Part shown: piece by piece, positions 11,966 to 21,401 of the stretch
Position numbering within the stretch: position 1 is the first letter of the stretch
Layout: the number at the start of each line of letters is the position of its first letter
Assembly: GCF_002266425.1 (NCBI RefSeq)
Contig: NZ_NPMN01000001.1
Coordinates: 62,001-126,000, forward strand
Direction of reading: 5' to 3'
Source: Tissierella sp. P1
GTDB lineage: Bacteria; Bacillota; Clostridia; Tissierellales; Tissierellaceae
DNA length: 64,000 nucleotides
Made by a program: the position numbers and the translations under genes
Notes under the pieces: model-generated
The model's database searches: none
What the model was told of the DNA's origin: nothing
Seen by the model: only the letters and a program-made list of their open reading frames with translations

Positions 11966-12036
11966 ATATAAGATTAATAATATTTAAGAACATAGTAAAT
12001 AGTAATATTAAAACTATTATGTATTGGAGGAGTATT

Positions 12037-13545
12037 ATGAAAAAAAATAAAGTATTATTTATAATACTATTACTGATTACTATACTATCTTTAACCAGTT
12101 GTAAACAAGGAAAACCATTAAATGCAGATGCTCTTATAGCCAGAAATATTAATGAAATAAATGAATCTAAGATAAATGAATATAGGATTAACGTAGATTT
12201 AGATACTGAGAGTATGACATATGAGGGAAAACAAACAGTATCCTATGTAAATAATACAGGTATAGACTTAGAAGATATATACTTTCATTTATATCCAAAT
12301 GCTTTTAAATCCTTAGCAGATGCACCTATATTATTTAATATGGAAGAAAAAATGAGTTCTTTAAGTTATGAATCAGGGGATATGGATATTGAGAAAGTTA
12401 TACAAAATGGAAAAGAATTAGAATGGAGTATAGGAGGAGATAAAGATACTATACTGCATATTAAACTTGATAAGTCACTAGAAAAAGGTAAGAGTACTGA
12501 GTTATATCTAGAATATAAAGTAAAACTGCCTACGACTAAGGATAGGTTTGGGTATCATGATAAAGGTATAAATTTTGGAAACTGGTATCCTATATTATGT
12601 GTATATGACGAAAGTGGATGGAATCTAGATCCATACTATAAAGTTGGGGATCCATTTTATAGCGAAGTTTCTAATTATAAAGTTTCTATAACTACTCCAA
12701 AAGATATAATAGTAGCTTCTAGTGGAAACATTGTGTCAGAGAACAGAAAGGGAGATAAGAAAATATATGAAATTGAAGGACCTTTAATAAGAGATTTTGC
12801 TTGGGCTGCTAGTAAAGATTTTATAATTAAGGAAAAAAAGGTAGAGGACACCATAATTAAGGTTTATTCTATAACTAATGACTCAAATCTTATAAATGAA
12901 AGTTTAAAAATAGGGGAAAATTCTATTAAAACCTTCAATAAAATTTTTGGTAAATATCCTTATGGTGTATATACAATAGTTAATACAGAGTTTCCATCAG
13001 GAATGGAATATCCAGGTATAGTATTTATATCTAATGACTATTTTCATAAACATTTAATAAGTATATTAGAAAAAGTAATAGTACATGAAACGGCACATCA
13101 ATGGTGGTATGGAATTGTAGGAAATAATCAAGTAAAGGAACCTTGGTTAGATGAAGGTTTAACCACATATTCAGAGGTAATATACATTAATGAAGTTCAT
13201 GGAAAGAAGAAAGCTAAAGAATATTATGACCAAGATATAAAGTTAGGATATGAATATGCAGTACAGTATTTAGGTGAAAATGAAGTAGTAAATAAACCTT
13301 TATCAGAGTTTATAGGTTGGGATGATTACGGGCTTTTAGTATATACTAGAGCAGCTATGTTTGTAGATAGAATAAAAGAAGACTTTGGAGAGGAAACACT
13401 ATATAAGATATTAAATAAATACTATGAAGAATATAAATTTAAAAATGCAAGAACAGAAGATTTTATCAAAATATGTGAAGAAGTAACTAATACCTCCTTT
13501 AATGGATTGGTTAAGGAATACCTAAATGGAAATAAAAATAGATAA
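12037..13545 (+). CDS. M1-family (gluzincin) metallopeptidase lipoprotein
   Basis: 502 residues from ATG 12037, which has GGAGGAG upstream. A lipobox (LTSC, Cys 22) indicates membrane anchoring outside the cell. The zinc site is HETAH at residues 350-354 with the third ligand Glu 373 in LDEGLTTY, 18 residues later, exactly the M1 spacing. The substrate-side motif GMEYPG (FPSGMEYPGIVFI) is present. It likely trims peptides at the cell surface. No linked operon partner. Confidence 0.9.
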   Translation: MKKNKVLFIILLLITILSLTSCKQGKPLNADALIARNINEINESKINEYRINVDLDTESMTYEGKQTVSYVNNTGIDLEDIYFHLYPNAFKSLADAPILFNMEEKMSSLSYESGDMDIEKVIQNGKELEWSIGGDKDTILHIKLDKSLEKGKSTELYLEYKVKLPTTKDRFGYHDKGINFGNWYPILCVYDESGWNLDPYYKVGDPFYSEVSNYKVSITTPKDIIVASSGNIVSENRKGDKKIYEIEGPLIRDFAWAASKDFIIKEKKVEDTIIKVYSITNDSNLINESLKIGENSIKTFNKIFGKYPYGVYTIVNTEFPSGMEYPGIVFISNDYFHKHLISILEKVIVHETAHQWWYGIVGNNQVKEPWLDEGLTTYSEVIYINEVHGKKKAKEYYDQDIKLGYEYAVQYLGENEVVNKPLSEFIGWDDYGLLVYTRAAMFVDRIKEDFGEETLYKILNKYYEEYKFKNARTEDFIKICEEVTNTSFNGLVKEYLNGNKNR

Positions 13546-13580
13546 AAGCAGAGAATTTAGGTTCTCTGCTTTTATCTATT
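13538..13580. terminator. Bidirectional terminator
   Basis: Perfect 16-bp arms AGATAAAAGCAGAGAA / TTCTCTGCTTTTATCT with a 6-base loop. It ends the M1 peptidase gene from the left and the convergent 35-aa gene (13576-13683) from the right; the stop codons of both genes lie in its arms. Confidence 0.8.
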
Positions 13581-13683
13581 TTTCACAACCTAAGCCAAAT
13601 CCTCCGCAGAATAGAATTACTAATAGCAAAAAGAAGAATAGTAGACTAGAATTATTTTCACAACAACCTTTACGTTCACCCAT
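13576..13683 (-). CDS. 35-residue Cys/Gly-rich hydrophobic small protein
   Basis: ATG at 13683 follows AGGGGGA with good spacing on the minus strand. The product starts MGERKGCCENNSS, has one hydrophobic helix (LLFFFLLLVILF) and ends CGGFGLGCEK. Very small hydrophobic proteins with Gly/Cys tails are common in spore formers, and some are spore components (YjcZ type). That link is by resemblance only. The plus-strand frame over the same bases (13526-13741) is Pro/Lys/Ser-rich without a ribosome site, so I take this strand as the coding one. Confidence 0.6.
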   Translation of the reverse strand: MGERKGCCENNSSLLFFFLLLVILFCGGFGLGCEK

Positions 13684-13698
13684 TTTTAAATCCCCCTA

Positions 13699-13750
13699 TA
13701 ATGTATTAGATCTTCCTAGTAAAACTTCTCGGAATCCCTAATACATTATA
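13699..13750. promoter_or_regulatory. Inverted repeat in the divergent intergenic region
   Basis: Arms ATAATGTATTAG (13699-13710) and CTAATACATTAT (13739-13750) separated by 28 bases. It lies between the 35-aa minus-strand gene and dacF, and could be an operator or structured 5' leader for either. Confidence 0.4.
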
Positions 13751-13796
13751 TAAATATATATATAAATTTGTTACAATATAGTGGGAGGAGATTTTT

Positions 13797-14987
13797 TTGA
13801 GAAAAATATCAGCTATACTATTATTAATAATTATTATTATGACTAATACCATAGTATATGGAAATATAGGAATAGAAGAAAATTTAAGATCCTATATTCT
13901 AGCAGATTCTGAGACCGCTCAGATATTAGAAGAATATAAAATAGATGAAATAGTTGAAATTGCCAGTATCTCAAAATTAATGTCTTATTTGATTGTTATG
14001 GATGAAATATCAAAGGGCAATATCTCCTTAGGAGATATTATTACCATAGACAAAGATACTACTAAAATAAAAGGGTCTAGTTTTAATTTGAAAGTAGGAG
14101 AAAATTTTACTGTTAAAGAACTTTTAGAAGCCTCCATAGTAGTATCTGGAAATGATGCTACATACGCATTGGCAAAATACATCGCAGGAACTGAAGAAAA
14201 CTTTGTAAAAATGATGAATCAAAAGGCAAAAGAAATAGGGATTGAAAATGCTGTGTTTTATAACTCTACAGGGCTTCCTATAGGAGAAAAAAGCATACAA
14301 AATAAGATGACAACCAGAGAAATATTCAAATTAGCTCAGTATATAATAGAAAATCATCCAGGAGTTTTGGAAACGGCTAAAATTAAATCAATAGAAATGG
14401 TTAGTAGAGATTATTTTCAGAGAAATACCAATCCATTGCTCAACGAAATAAAGGAAGTAGATGGGCTAAAGACAGGATTCACGAATAAAGCTGGATACTG
14501 TTATGTATCTACCTTTAATATAAGAGGGAGGGAAACCCAAACCAAAGATTTGAGACTTATAGCTATAGTAATGGGTGCAAAGGATTTAGAGATAAGGGAT
14601 GCTATGGCTAAGATACTAGTGGAATATGGGCTTAATAATTACTCTCATAAGATATTTTTAGATGAAGAAATGCCTTTAAAAACTTTAGAATTTCCTCGAG
14701 GTGATATAACAGAAGTACATGTTTTTGTTGAAAATGGATTTTCAAAACTAGTTAAAAATGATGAAGATATAGTAGTTAATATAGACATAAATGAGGATAT
14801 AACTTTACCGATAGAAAAGAATACAAAAATAGGTAAGGCAACAGTAGAAAAAGAAGGGGAGGTAATTTGTGAATCAGATATTTTAATTAAGGAAAGTGTA
14901 AATAAGGCTAAGTGGTATGTTTTAATTGGAAGATTTTTTAATAGATTGGCTAATATGGTGATAGGATTTTTCGGGGGGGATAACTAA
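13797..14987 (+). CDS. D-alanyl-D-alanine carboxypeptidase, DacF/PBP5 type
   Basis: 396 residues from a TTG start at 13797 behind GGGAGGAG. A signal peptide (residues 1-22) leads into the transpeptidase-fold domain with SISK (Ser57, Lys60), SGN (117-119) and KTG (225-227). A C-terminal beta domain and a final amphipathic or hydrophobic stretch (RFFNRLANMVIGFFG) match PBP5-type membrane attachment. It removes the terminal D-Ala from peptidoglycan peptides. The stop is directly followed by the response regulator gene at 14988. Confidence 0.93.
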   Translation: MRKISAILLLIIIIMTNTIVYGNIGIEENLRSYILADSETAQILEEYKIDEIVEIASISKLMSYLIVMDEISKGNISLGDIITIDKDTTKIKGSSFNLKVGENFTVKELLEASIVVSGNDATYALAKYIAGTEENFVKMMNQKAKEIGIENAVFYNSTGLPIGEKSIQNKMTTREIFKLAQYIIENHPGVLETAKIKSIEMVSRDYFQRNTNPLLNEIKEVDGLKTGFTNKAGYCYVSTFNIRGRETQTKDLRLIAIVMGAKDLEIRDAMAKILVEYGLNNYSHKIFLDEEMPLKTLEFPRGDITEVHVFVENGFSKLVKNDEDIVVNIDINEDITLPIEKNTKIGKATVEKEGEVICESDILIKESVNKAKWYVLIGRFFNRLANMVIGFFGGDN

Positions 14988-15713
14988 ATGATTGGGAGAA
15001 TCAATATAGCCATATGTGATGATGAAAAGATACATGTAGAATTATTGGAAAGATATGTACATAATTGGGCTAAGAAAAATAATATAAAACTCGGAATTGA
15101 ATTTTTTCATAGTGCAGAAGCCTTCGATTTCAGCTGGAGTATGGATAAAAGATATCATATACTTTTGCTAGATATTCAAATGCCAGGAATAAATGGAATT
15201 GAACTAGCAAAAAGAATAAGAAAAAGTGATAATTTATTAAATATAATATTTATTACCGCTATTCCTGACTTTATAGGAGAAGGCTATGATGTATCAGCAA
15301 TTAATTATTTAATTAAGCCAATAGAAGAAAAAAAGCTATATGAATGTTTAGATAAAGCTGTACAGAAAGTTCCTAAGAAAGAAAAAACAATACTTATAGA
15401 TGTAGAAGGAGAAACTATTAGAATAAAACAAGAGGATATAATTTATATTGAGGCTTTTTCTCATACAGTAGATATAAATACTGTTAGTGAAAAATATGCT
15501 ACTCGTAAAAATATTGGAATTATAGAAAATGAATTAGAGCAAAATGCTTTTGTAAGATGCCATAGATCCTATATAGTAGGATTAAAACATATAAAAAGAA
15601 TAGGAAAAACAGATATAGAACTAGACAATGGAGATGTAATTCCTGTAAGCAGGAGGCTCTATACTAATACAAATATGGCCTTTATAAAATATTTTAGGGG
15701 TGAGATAAATTAA
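14988..15713 (+). CDS. LytTR-family response regulator
   Basis: 241 residues. A receiver domain with acidic pair DD (11-12) and phospho-acceptor Asp62 in LLLDIQMPG is joined to a C-terminal LytTR DNA-binding domain (IYIEAFSHTVDINT; RCHRSYIVGLKHIKRI). Such regulators usually pair with a GHKL-type kinase, which follows at once at 15709. They bind paired ~9-10-bp direct repeats; a matching pair is present at 16439-16469 upstream of the ABC genes. Confidence 0.93.
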   Translation: MIGRINIAICDDEKIHVELLERYVHNWAKKNNIKLGIEFFHSAEAFDFSWSMDKRYHILLLDIQMPGINGIELAKRIRKSDNLLNIIFITAIPDFIGEGYDVSAINYLIKPIEEKKLYECLDKAVQKVPKKEKTILIDVEGETIRIKQEDIIYIEAFSHTVDINTVSEKYATRKNIGIIENELEQNAFVRCHRSYIVGLKHIKRIGKTDIELDNGDVIPVSRRLYTNTNMAFIKYFRGEIN

Positions 15714-16437
15714 AAATAAGGTATTTATTATACTTGGTATTCCTCTATTACTGGTAGGCATTTTCTTTATAATCAGATACATACTAAATAAAATAGTAGA
15801 TAGGCGAATTACTAACTATCAAAATGACCTTATCTCAAAGCATTATACTGAAGTAGAAAATATATATAAACAGATGAGAGGCTGGAGACATGATTATCAT
15901 AATCATATACAGGTAATGAAGGCATATCTTTCTTTAGGAAAATATGAAGATATGGATGAGTATCTTAATGATTTAGATAAGGATTTGACCAATATAGATA
16001 CTGTACTAAAGACAGGGAATTTAATGGTGGATGCAATTCTAAATAGTAAATTATCCATGGCCATTAGTCAAGGAATAAACATAAATGCAAAGGCAACGGT
16101 TCCAAAAAATCTTCAGGTGGCAGATGTAGACCTATGTGTCATTATCGGAAATCTAATGGATAATGCTATGGAGGCAGCAATAAAGTTAGAGAATCCAGAA
16201 GACAGGTTTATCAGAGTATATATAAGAGAAATGAAAGGTCAACTTTATATATCTATTACCAATTCTGTAGGTGGAGAAGTAAAAAAAGTAAATCTAGAAT
16301 ATATATCTACAAAGCTAGGATTAAATCATGGTTTTGGATTAAAAAGAATAGATAGTATAGTTAACAAATATAATGGCTTCATCAATAGACAAAATGAAGA
16401 GGGAGTATTTGCAACAGAGATAATTTTACCCATATAG
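15709..16437 (+). CDS. GHKL sensor histidine kinase with probable ATT start
   Basis: 242 residues if started at ATT 15709. The frame has a stop at 15706 and no ATG, GTG or TTG before ATG 15874, which would remove the membrane helix (VFIILGIPLLLVGIFFII). A ribosome site AGGGGTGAG lies a few bases before the ATT, and the ATT overlaps the TAA of the response regulator. Kinase features are RHDYHNHIQ (phospho-acceptor His61), the N box NLMDNAMEAA and a glycine-rich HGFGLKRI. One membrane helix and no sensor domain is unusual for AgrC-like kinases. Partner: the LytTR regulator. Confidence 0.8.
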   Translation: MKNKVFIILGIPLLLVGIFFIIRYILNKIVDRRITNYQNDLISKHYTEVENIYKQMRGWRHDYHNHIQVMKAYLSLGKYEDMDEYLNDLDKDLTNIDTVLKTGNLMVDAILNSKLSMAISQGININAKATVPKNLQVADVDLCVIIGNLMDNAMEAAIKLENPEDRFIRVYIREMKGQLYISITNSVGGEVKKVNLEYISTKLGLNHGFGLKRIDSIVNKYNGFINRQNEEGVFATEIILPI

Positions 16438-16438
16438 T

Positions 16439-16506
16439 ACCATTAGTGTCATAAAAGTGACCATTGGTGCTATTTTTGTACATAAATTTGGATTTGTTGC
16501 TATAGT
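16439..16506 (+). promoter_or_regulatory. Candidate LytTR binding repeats and promoter of the ABC pair
   Basis: ACCATTAGTG (16439-16448) and ACCATTGGTG (16460-16469) are direct repeats with a 21-bp period, i.e. two helical turns, as LytTR regulators require. A -10-like TATAGT lies at 16501-16506. This supports ATG 16525 as the translation start, since the ATG at 16507 would lie before the transcript. Confidence 0.5.
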
Positions 16507-16524
16507 ATGGTTGAGGTGATAAAA

Positions 16525-18360
16525 ATGGCAATTAAAAATGAAGAAAAGCCTAAGTATGGAGTATTAGAAAATATGATGTATTTAATTAAGAATATGTGGA
16601 GTTGGGATAAAGGATTATTTCTTTTCTTTGTTATTCAAATTCCTTTAATTGTAATAGGTCCTTTACTCAGTATATATATGCCTAAAATATTAATAGACTC
16701 TATCTCTCAAGGAGTAAGTATAAGGCAATTTCTTATAAATATAGGGATACCAACAATAGGAATAATAATAGTAGAAAGTATGTTAAAAGCATCCTATTTC
16801 AAAGCTCAAATAGGTGGAATGAAGTATAGACATATATATACACTTAAACACGCAGAAAAATCCATAGATACAGATTATGAAAATATAGATGGTCCTAAAG
16901 GTCAGGATAAGCTTATGAAGGCAATTATGGCAACAATAGGTGATGAAGCAGGAACACAGGCAATAACCGCAGTATTAATAGGTTTAATCTCCAATATGGT
17001 GGGAATGGCCTTATATGGAAGTATAATATTTACTATTCATCCACTTCTAATAGGATTTTTGACTATATCCTCATTAATTAATTATTTTATAGGGGATTAT
17101 GCAAATAAATATGAGTATAAAAATAAGGATAAGCTTTCACCAGTAGGAAAGAAACTGGAGTATATAAGAACTAAAGCAGGAGATTTTAAATCTGCTAAAG
17201 ATTTAAGACTATATAATATGACTTATTGGTTTCAAGATATGTATGATGTGTTTTTAAAGGATGGAATAGAATTACAAAGACAGAATATTTACAGAAGATA
17301 TTTAGCTAACCTTGCAGATGGTGCATTGGCTTTTTTAAGAGATGGTATTTCATATGGTTTTTTAATTTATTCGGTTTTATACAGAAATATGAGTATAGGT
17401 AACTTTGTACTATATTTTGGAGCAATATCTGGATTTTCAAATTGGCTGTCAGGCATAGTAAAGAATTTAAATGAATTAAATAGGATACATTTAGAAACTT
17501 GTGATTTAAGAGAATATTTTGATATGGAAGATAGGATGAATAGAGGAAAAGGGGTAGAATTGCCTAAGGAGTTTGAATTACCCTGTGATATAGAATTGAG
17601 AAACCTCTATTACAAATATCCAGATACAGAGGAATATACTATTAAGGGAATCAATCTCCATATAAAGAAAGGTGAGAAACTAGCATTAGTAGGAGTAAAT
17701 GGTGCAGGAAAAACTACGTTGGTTAAGTTGATTTGCGGTTTATATACTCCTACAAAGGGTGAGATATATATCAATGGCAAAAATTCCTGTGAATATAATA
17801 GAGATGAATATTATACATTGTTTTCTGTAGTATTTCAGGATACCCATCTTTTACCTAAATCCATTGAAGAAAATATTTCACTTCAAAAAAAGGAAAATAT
17901 AGATGAAGAAAAATTGGGCAAGGTTCTTTATATATCAGGATTAATGGAAAAGATAAAATCCTTGCCTAGGGATAAAGAGACATTATTGATGAAGTCTATA
18001 TATGAAGATGCCATAGATTTATCAGGAGGGGAGCTGCAAAAACTAATGCTAGCAAGGGCATTGTATAAAAATGGACCTATTATAATCTTAGATGAACCTA
18101 CAGCAGCTCTAGACCCCATATCAGAAAATGAAATATATCAGAGATATAATGAATTAACTAAGGAGAGAACCTCCATATTTATTTCTCATAGATTAGCTTC
18201 TACCAGATTTTGTGACAGAATAGTATTTTTAGATGAGGGACAGATAAGGGAATACGGCAGTCATAATGAATTGATGAGTAAAAATGGAAAATATAATGAG
18301 ATGTATACTATGCAGTCTTACTATTACAAGGATAAAATCGGAGGTGAGGAAATTGCATAA
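16525..18360 (+). CDS. ABC exporter subunit 1 (fused membrane and ATPase domains)
   Basis: 611 residues from ATG 16525, which follows GAGGTGAT; a longer frame begins at 16507. Walker A GVNGAGKTT, signature LSGGELQK and ILDEPTAALDP are present, with about six membrane helices in the first ~330 residues. It forms a likely heterodimer with the next gene, which overlaps its end. Located directly behind the LytTR/GHKL pair, which suggests a peptide- or antibiotic-responsive exporter. The substrate is unknown. Confidence 0.88.
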   Translation: MAIKNEEKPKYGVLENMMYLIKNMWSWDKGLFLFFVIQIPLIVIGPLLSIYMPKILIDSISQGVSIRQFLINIGIPTIGIIIVESMLKASYFKAQIGGMKYRHIYTLKHAEKSIDTDYENIDGPKGQDKLMKAIMATIGDEAGTQAITAVLIGLISNMVGMALYGSIIFTIHPLLIGFLTISSLINYFIGDYANKYEYKNKDKLSPVGKKLEYIRTKAGDFKSAKDLRLYNMTYWFQDMYDVFLKDGIELQRQNIYRRYLANLADGALAFLRDGISYGFLIYSVLYRNMSIGNFVLYFGAISGFSNWLSGIVKNLNELNRIHLETCDLREYFDMEDRMNRGKGVELPKEFELPCDIELRNLYYKYPDTEEYTIKGINLHIKKGEKLALVGVNGAGKTTLVKLICGLYTPTKGEIYINGKNSCEYNRDEYYTLFSVVFQDTHLLPKSIEENISLQKKENIDEEKLGKVLYISGLMEKIKSLPRDKETLLMKSIYEDAIDLSGGELQKLMLARALYKNGPIIILDEPTAALDPISENEIYQRYNELTKERTSIFISHRLASTRFCDRIVFLDEGQIREYGSHNELMSKNGKYNEMYTMQSYYYKDKIGGEEIA

Positions 18361-20209
18361 GAAGGGTTTGATGTATGATTTAAGACTTATAATTAAGGGA
18401 TTAAAGGAAATTCATAAATTGCAGCCATGGGTATTGCCTGTTGCTGTACTGGAATCATTTCTTAAAGCTATAGCACCTTTTGTGAATATATATATGTCTG
18501 CTAAAATCGTAGATGAATTGATAAATTTTAGTTATTTGAACAGACTTATAGTATTTGTAGGCATTACCATAGGATTAAATCTAATTATTTATCTAGCATC
18601 TACAGGATTTGAGCATATATTGAATTTGCTTATAATTATAATGGTGCAAAATCGAGATATGGTATTAAATAGAAAGATAATTGATATGGATTATGAGCAT
18701 ATAGAAAATCCAGAGGTTCATTTACTGCGTACAAAGATACAAGAGGCTCAAAATCAAAGTGGAGGAGGTATATATTCTTTAATTAAATATTTTGGAGTGC
18801 TGATTAAATGCTTAGTTATAGTGCCTATAAGTTTAGTTATGATAGTGGACATATTTAAAGTCACATCTAATGAAAGTTCCATAAGGTTTTTAAATTCAAA
18901 TATATTAAATTTTATTTTTATAATTCTATTATTGATTGGTACAATTTATAATATGAGATTAAAAGAAAATTCTGAGAGAGAATATTTCAACTCCCTCAAT
19001 AAAATAGTAGATTATAACAGAATAGCGAATTTTTATTTTGAAAAAATCGTGGACTATAATTCAGGGAAAGATATAAGGTTGTATAATCAGAAGAATTTGT
19101 TTAATACTGCCTTTGGAGAGGTTATAGGTGAAGTTAACAAAATTGCAGATGAAATTTCCTTAAATTATATGAAATATGGGGGAGCCAACGGATTTATTTC
19201 ATCATTACTAACAGGATTGATATATATTTTCATAGGATTAAAGGCAGTTATGGGCTCTATTACTATAGGAAATGTAGTTAAATATACGGGAAGTATAAAT
19301 CAATTTATAAGCAGCAGCAGTATGCTTTTAGTAACTATTGCAGCTTTAAAGATCAATAATCAATATATACAGCTATATCTAGATTTCTTAAACATAGAAG
19401 GGAAAAAGTATAAAGGAACATTGCCAGTAGAAAAAAGAAATGATGATGAGTATGAAATTGAATTTAGAAATGTGTCATTTAAATACCCAGGAACAGATAA
19501 TTATGTATTAAAGAATATCTCTATGAAATTAAATATAGGAGAACGACTCGCTATAGTAGGTATGAATGGCTCAGGAAAGACTACATTTATTAAGCTATTA
19601 TGTAGACTATATGACCCTGATGAAGGAGAAATACTTTTAAATGGTATAGATATAAAGAAATATGATTATGATGAATACCTGAATCTATTCTCCATAGTAT
19701 TTCAAGATTTTAAGCTATTCTCATTTTCTTTAGGCCAAAATGTAGCTGCATCTGTGGATTATGATGAAGATAAGGTAAAAGATGTTTTAGTTAAAGCTGG
19801 GTTAGGGGAAAGATTAAATAATATGCCTAAAGGAATTCAAACACCTTTATATAAGGATTTTGATGAAAATGGGGTAGAGATTTCAGGAGGAGAGGCTCAA
19901 AAGATAGCATTAGCTAGAGCCTTATATCGTGATGCACCTATTATAATCTTAGATGAACCAACAGCAGCATTAGATCCTATAGCAGAATTTGAAATATATT
20001 CTAAATTCAATGAAATAGTAGGAACAAAGACTGCCTTATATATATCCCATAGACTATCTTCCTGTAGATTCTGTGATGAAATAGTAGTATTCCACGAAGG
20101 AAGGATAATTCAAAAAGGAAATCATGATGAGTTGGTCAAGGACGAGAATGGAAAATATTACGAGCTATGGAACTCCCAAGCTCAATATTATAAGGAAGAA
20201 GCAGTATAG
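18353..20209 (+). CDS. ABC exporter subunit 2 (fused membrane and ATPase domains)
   Basis: 618 residues from TTG 18353, chosen because GGAGGTGAGG stands just upstream inside the end of subunit 1; ATG 18371 is the alternative. The open frame reaches back to 18284 without a ribosome site. Walker A GMNGSGKTT, signature ISGGEAQK and ILDEPTAALDP. The 8-bp overlap with subunit 1 suggests coupled translation in equal amounts. A terminator follows at 20284. Confidence 0.88.
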   Translation: MHKKGLMYDLRLIIKGLKEIHKLQPWVLPVAVLESFLKAIAPFVNIYMSAKIVDELINFSYLNRLIVFVGITIGLNLIIYLASTGFEHILNLLIIIMVQNRDMVLNRKIIDMDYEHIENPEVHLLRTKIQEAQNQSGGGIYSLIKYFGVLIKCLVIVPISLVMIVDIFKVTSNESSIRFLNSNILNFIFIILLLIGTIYNMRLKENSEREYFNSLNKIVDYNRIANFYFEKIVDYNSGKDIRLYNQKNLFNTAFGEVIGEVNKIADEISLNYMKYGGANGFISSLLTGLIYIFIGLKAVMGSITIGNVVKYTGSINQFISSSSMLLVTIAALKINNQYIQLYLDFLNIEGKKYKGTLPVEKRNDDEYEIEFRNVSFKYPGTDNYVLKNISMKLNIGERLAIVGMNGSGKTTFIKLLCRLYDPDEGEILLNGIDIKKYDYDEYLNLFSIVFQDFKLFSFSLGQNVAASVDYDEDKVKDVLVKAGLGERLNNMPKGIQTPLYKDFDENGVEISGGEAQKIALARALYRDAPIIILDEPTAALDPIAEFEIYSKFNEIVGTKTALYISHRLSSCRFCDEIVVFHEGRIIQKGNHDELVKDENGKYYELWNSQAQYYKEEAV

Positions 20210-20283
20210 ATATAGGAGAAAAATAAGAATTTTGGATTATAATAGGATAATGAAGAGAGTAAAAATGACAATTTAATAAGAAT

Positions 20284-20318
20284 AAAAAGCTACGGTTAGA
20301 TTACACGTAGCTTTTTTA
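20284..20318 (+). terminator. Terminator of the LytTR/ABC operon
   Basis: Stem AAAAGCTACG / CGTAGCTTTT with an 11-base loop and T run. Confidence 0.8.
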
Positions 20319-20378
20319 GATGGTATAATATCCTTCAACTTGAATGGTGATGCTAGTTCATGATTTAGTCCATAGAAA

Positions 20379-21277
20379 TTATTCTTTCAGCTTCTTTTCC
20401 CATATAGTAGAGGTAGCGAATGGACGAAAGCCAATACTATAATAGAACTGCTGAGAAGAGTCCACCAAGCTGTTTTTGCTCCAAGTTTACCCACGCGCTT
20501 TATCCCCTCTAAAACTGCTGCCTTCCCTAATCCCATTCTGCGATAATCAGGATCCGTTGCTACTGGCTCTACCACTGCATAGCCTACCTCTGGGTCATAC
20601 CACATTCCACAATAAGAAACAAAATTTCCATCTGGTGCGACGACAGCAACTTTTAAGTTTAAGTCCACATTAGGACGGATCATCTCTTCTTTTCCAGCTT
20701 GTTCATCCTCTTTAGAAAATTTAAAATCTCCTTCACCATTTAGCTCGTGATTAAATCCTTTTCATAATACACGACCATATTGATAAATGTCATAGGTTTC
20801 TTTCATTGTAGTAATATAAAATCCTTCTGGCAAATTATAATCGGTGGATGTTTTATCTAAATAAAAAATGGCATCATTTTCTTTCTGAACTGTAGCAATA
20901 AAGCCAAGATTGGCCGCAATATCTTGAAATTCTAAATCTGTGTCTCCAATTGTAATTCCAAACTTTTCATCTTTAGAAAGATTATTTATTGCATATAATA
21001 ACAATTCCTTCTTTAAGAATGTATATTCTGGCAAAGTTAAACAAAAAGATTGTCCCAGCTGACAATCAAAGGTTGCTACTCCTACAATCTTATCATTGTC
21101 TTCCCACAGACCAGTTCTATTTACTGCAGATTTATCTAGATAACCATGAGTTGCCATCCAATCCCATCTTGTATATGTAAATTCTGCATATCCTAATCTT
21201 GTAAAAAATGCTCTAACCTTATGATAGTCTTCTGTAATGCCTGCTTGATTTGTATAATTCCTGAACTTTATTTCCAT
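20379..21277 (-). pseudogene. GNAT acetyltransferase, interrupted by a stop and a frameshift
   Basis: Starts at ATG 21277 behind AAAGGAG. The first part ends at TGA 20764-20762 after YQYGRVL; the same frame then continues KGFNHELNGEGDFKF into the acetyl-CoA-binding part (VEPVATDPDYRRMGLGKAA). Related proteins are expected to have Trp at the stop, so this looks like TGG to TGA. Near 20461-20480 a second lesion, apparently a T lost from a TTT run, moves the true C-terminus (SSQQFYYSIGFRPFATST) to another frame ending at 20379. Two separate lesions argue for a real pseudogene. Confidence 0.8.
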
Positions 21278-21361
21278 ACTAATTCTCCTTTTTGACTATT
21301 ATTATAAGCAATACTATATATGATATAAATTCCAATCTTATCTATAGCTATTCTATACCCA

Positions 21362-21394
21362 AAAAAGAGGGGCTCGAAATGTTTTCAAGCCCTC
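21362..21394 (-). terminator. Terminator after the CD3324-like gene
   Basis: On the minus strand GAGGGCTTGAAAA pairs with TTTCGAGCCCCTC (minor mismatches) and is followed by a six-base T run. Confidence 0.7.
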
Positions 21395-21401
21395 AATACT
21401 T

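Noticed and set aside
12037..13545. The M1 peptidase as a fifth member of the RiPP protease group
   Set aside because: Its zinc motif (HETAH with 18-residue spacing) and its N-terminal part differ, and it is 10 kb away from the cluster.
13526..13741. 71-codon plus-strand frame after the M1 peptidase
   Set aside because: It begins in the end of the peptidase gene, crosses a terminator and covers a better minus-strand gene.
20760..20764. TGA in the GNAT gene as selenocysteine or as Trp in a variant code
   Set aside because: The expected residue is Trp, no SECIS-like hairpin is evident, and TGA ends other genes here, such as precursor 1 and rSAM maturase 1.
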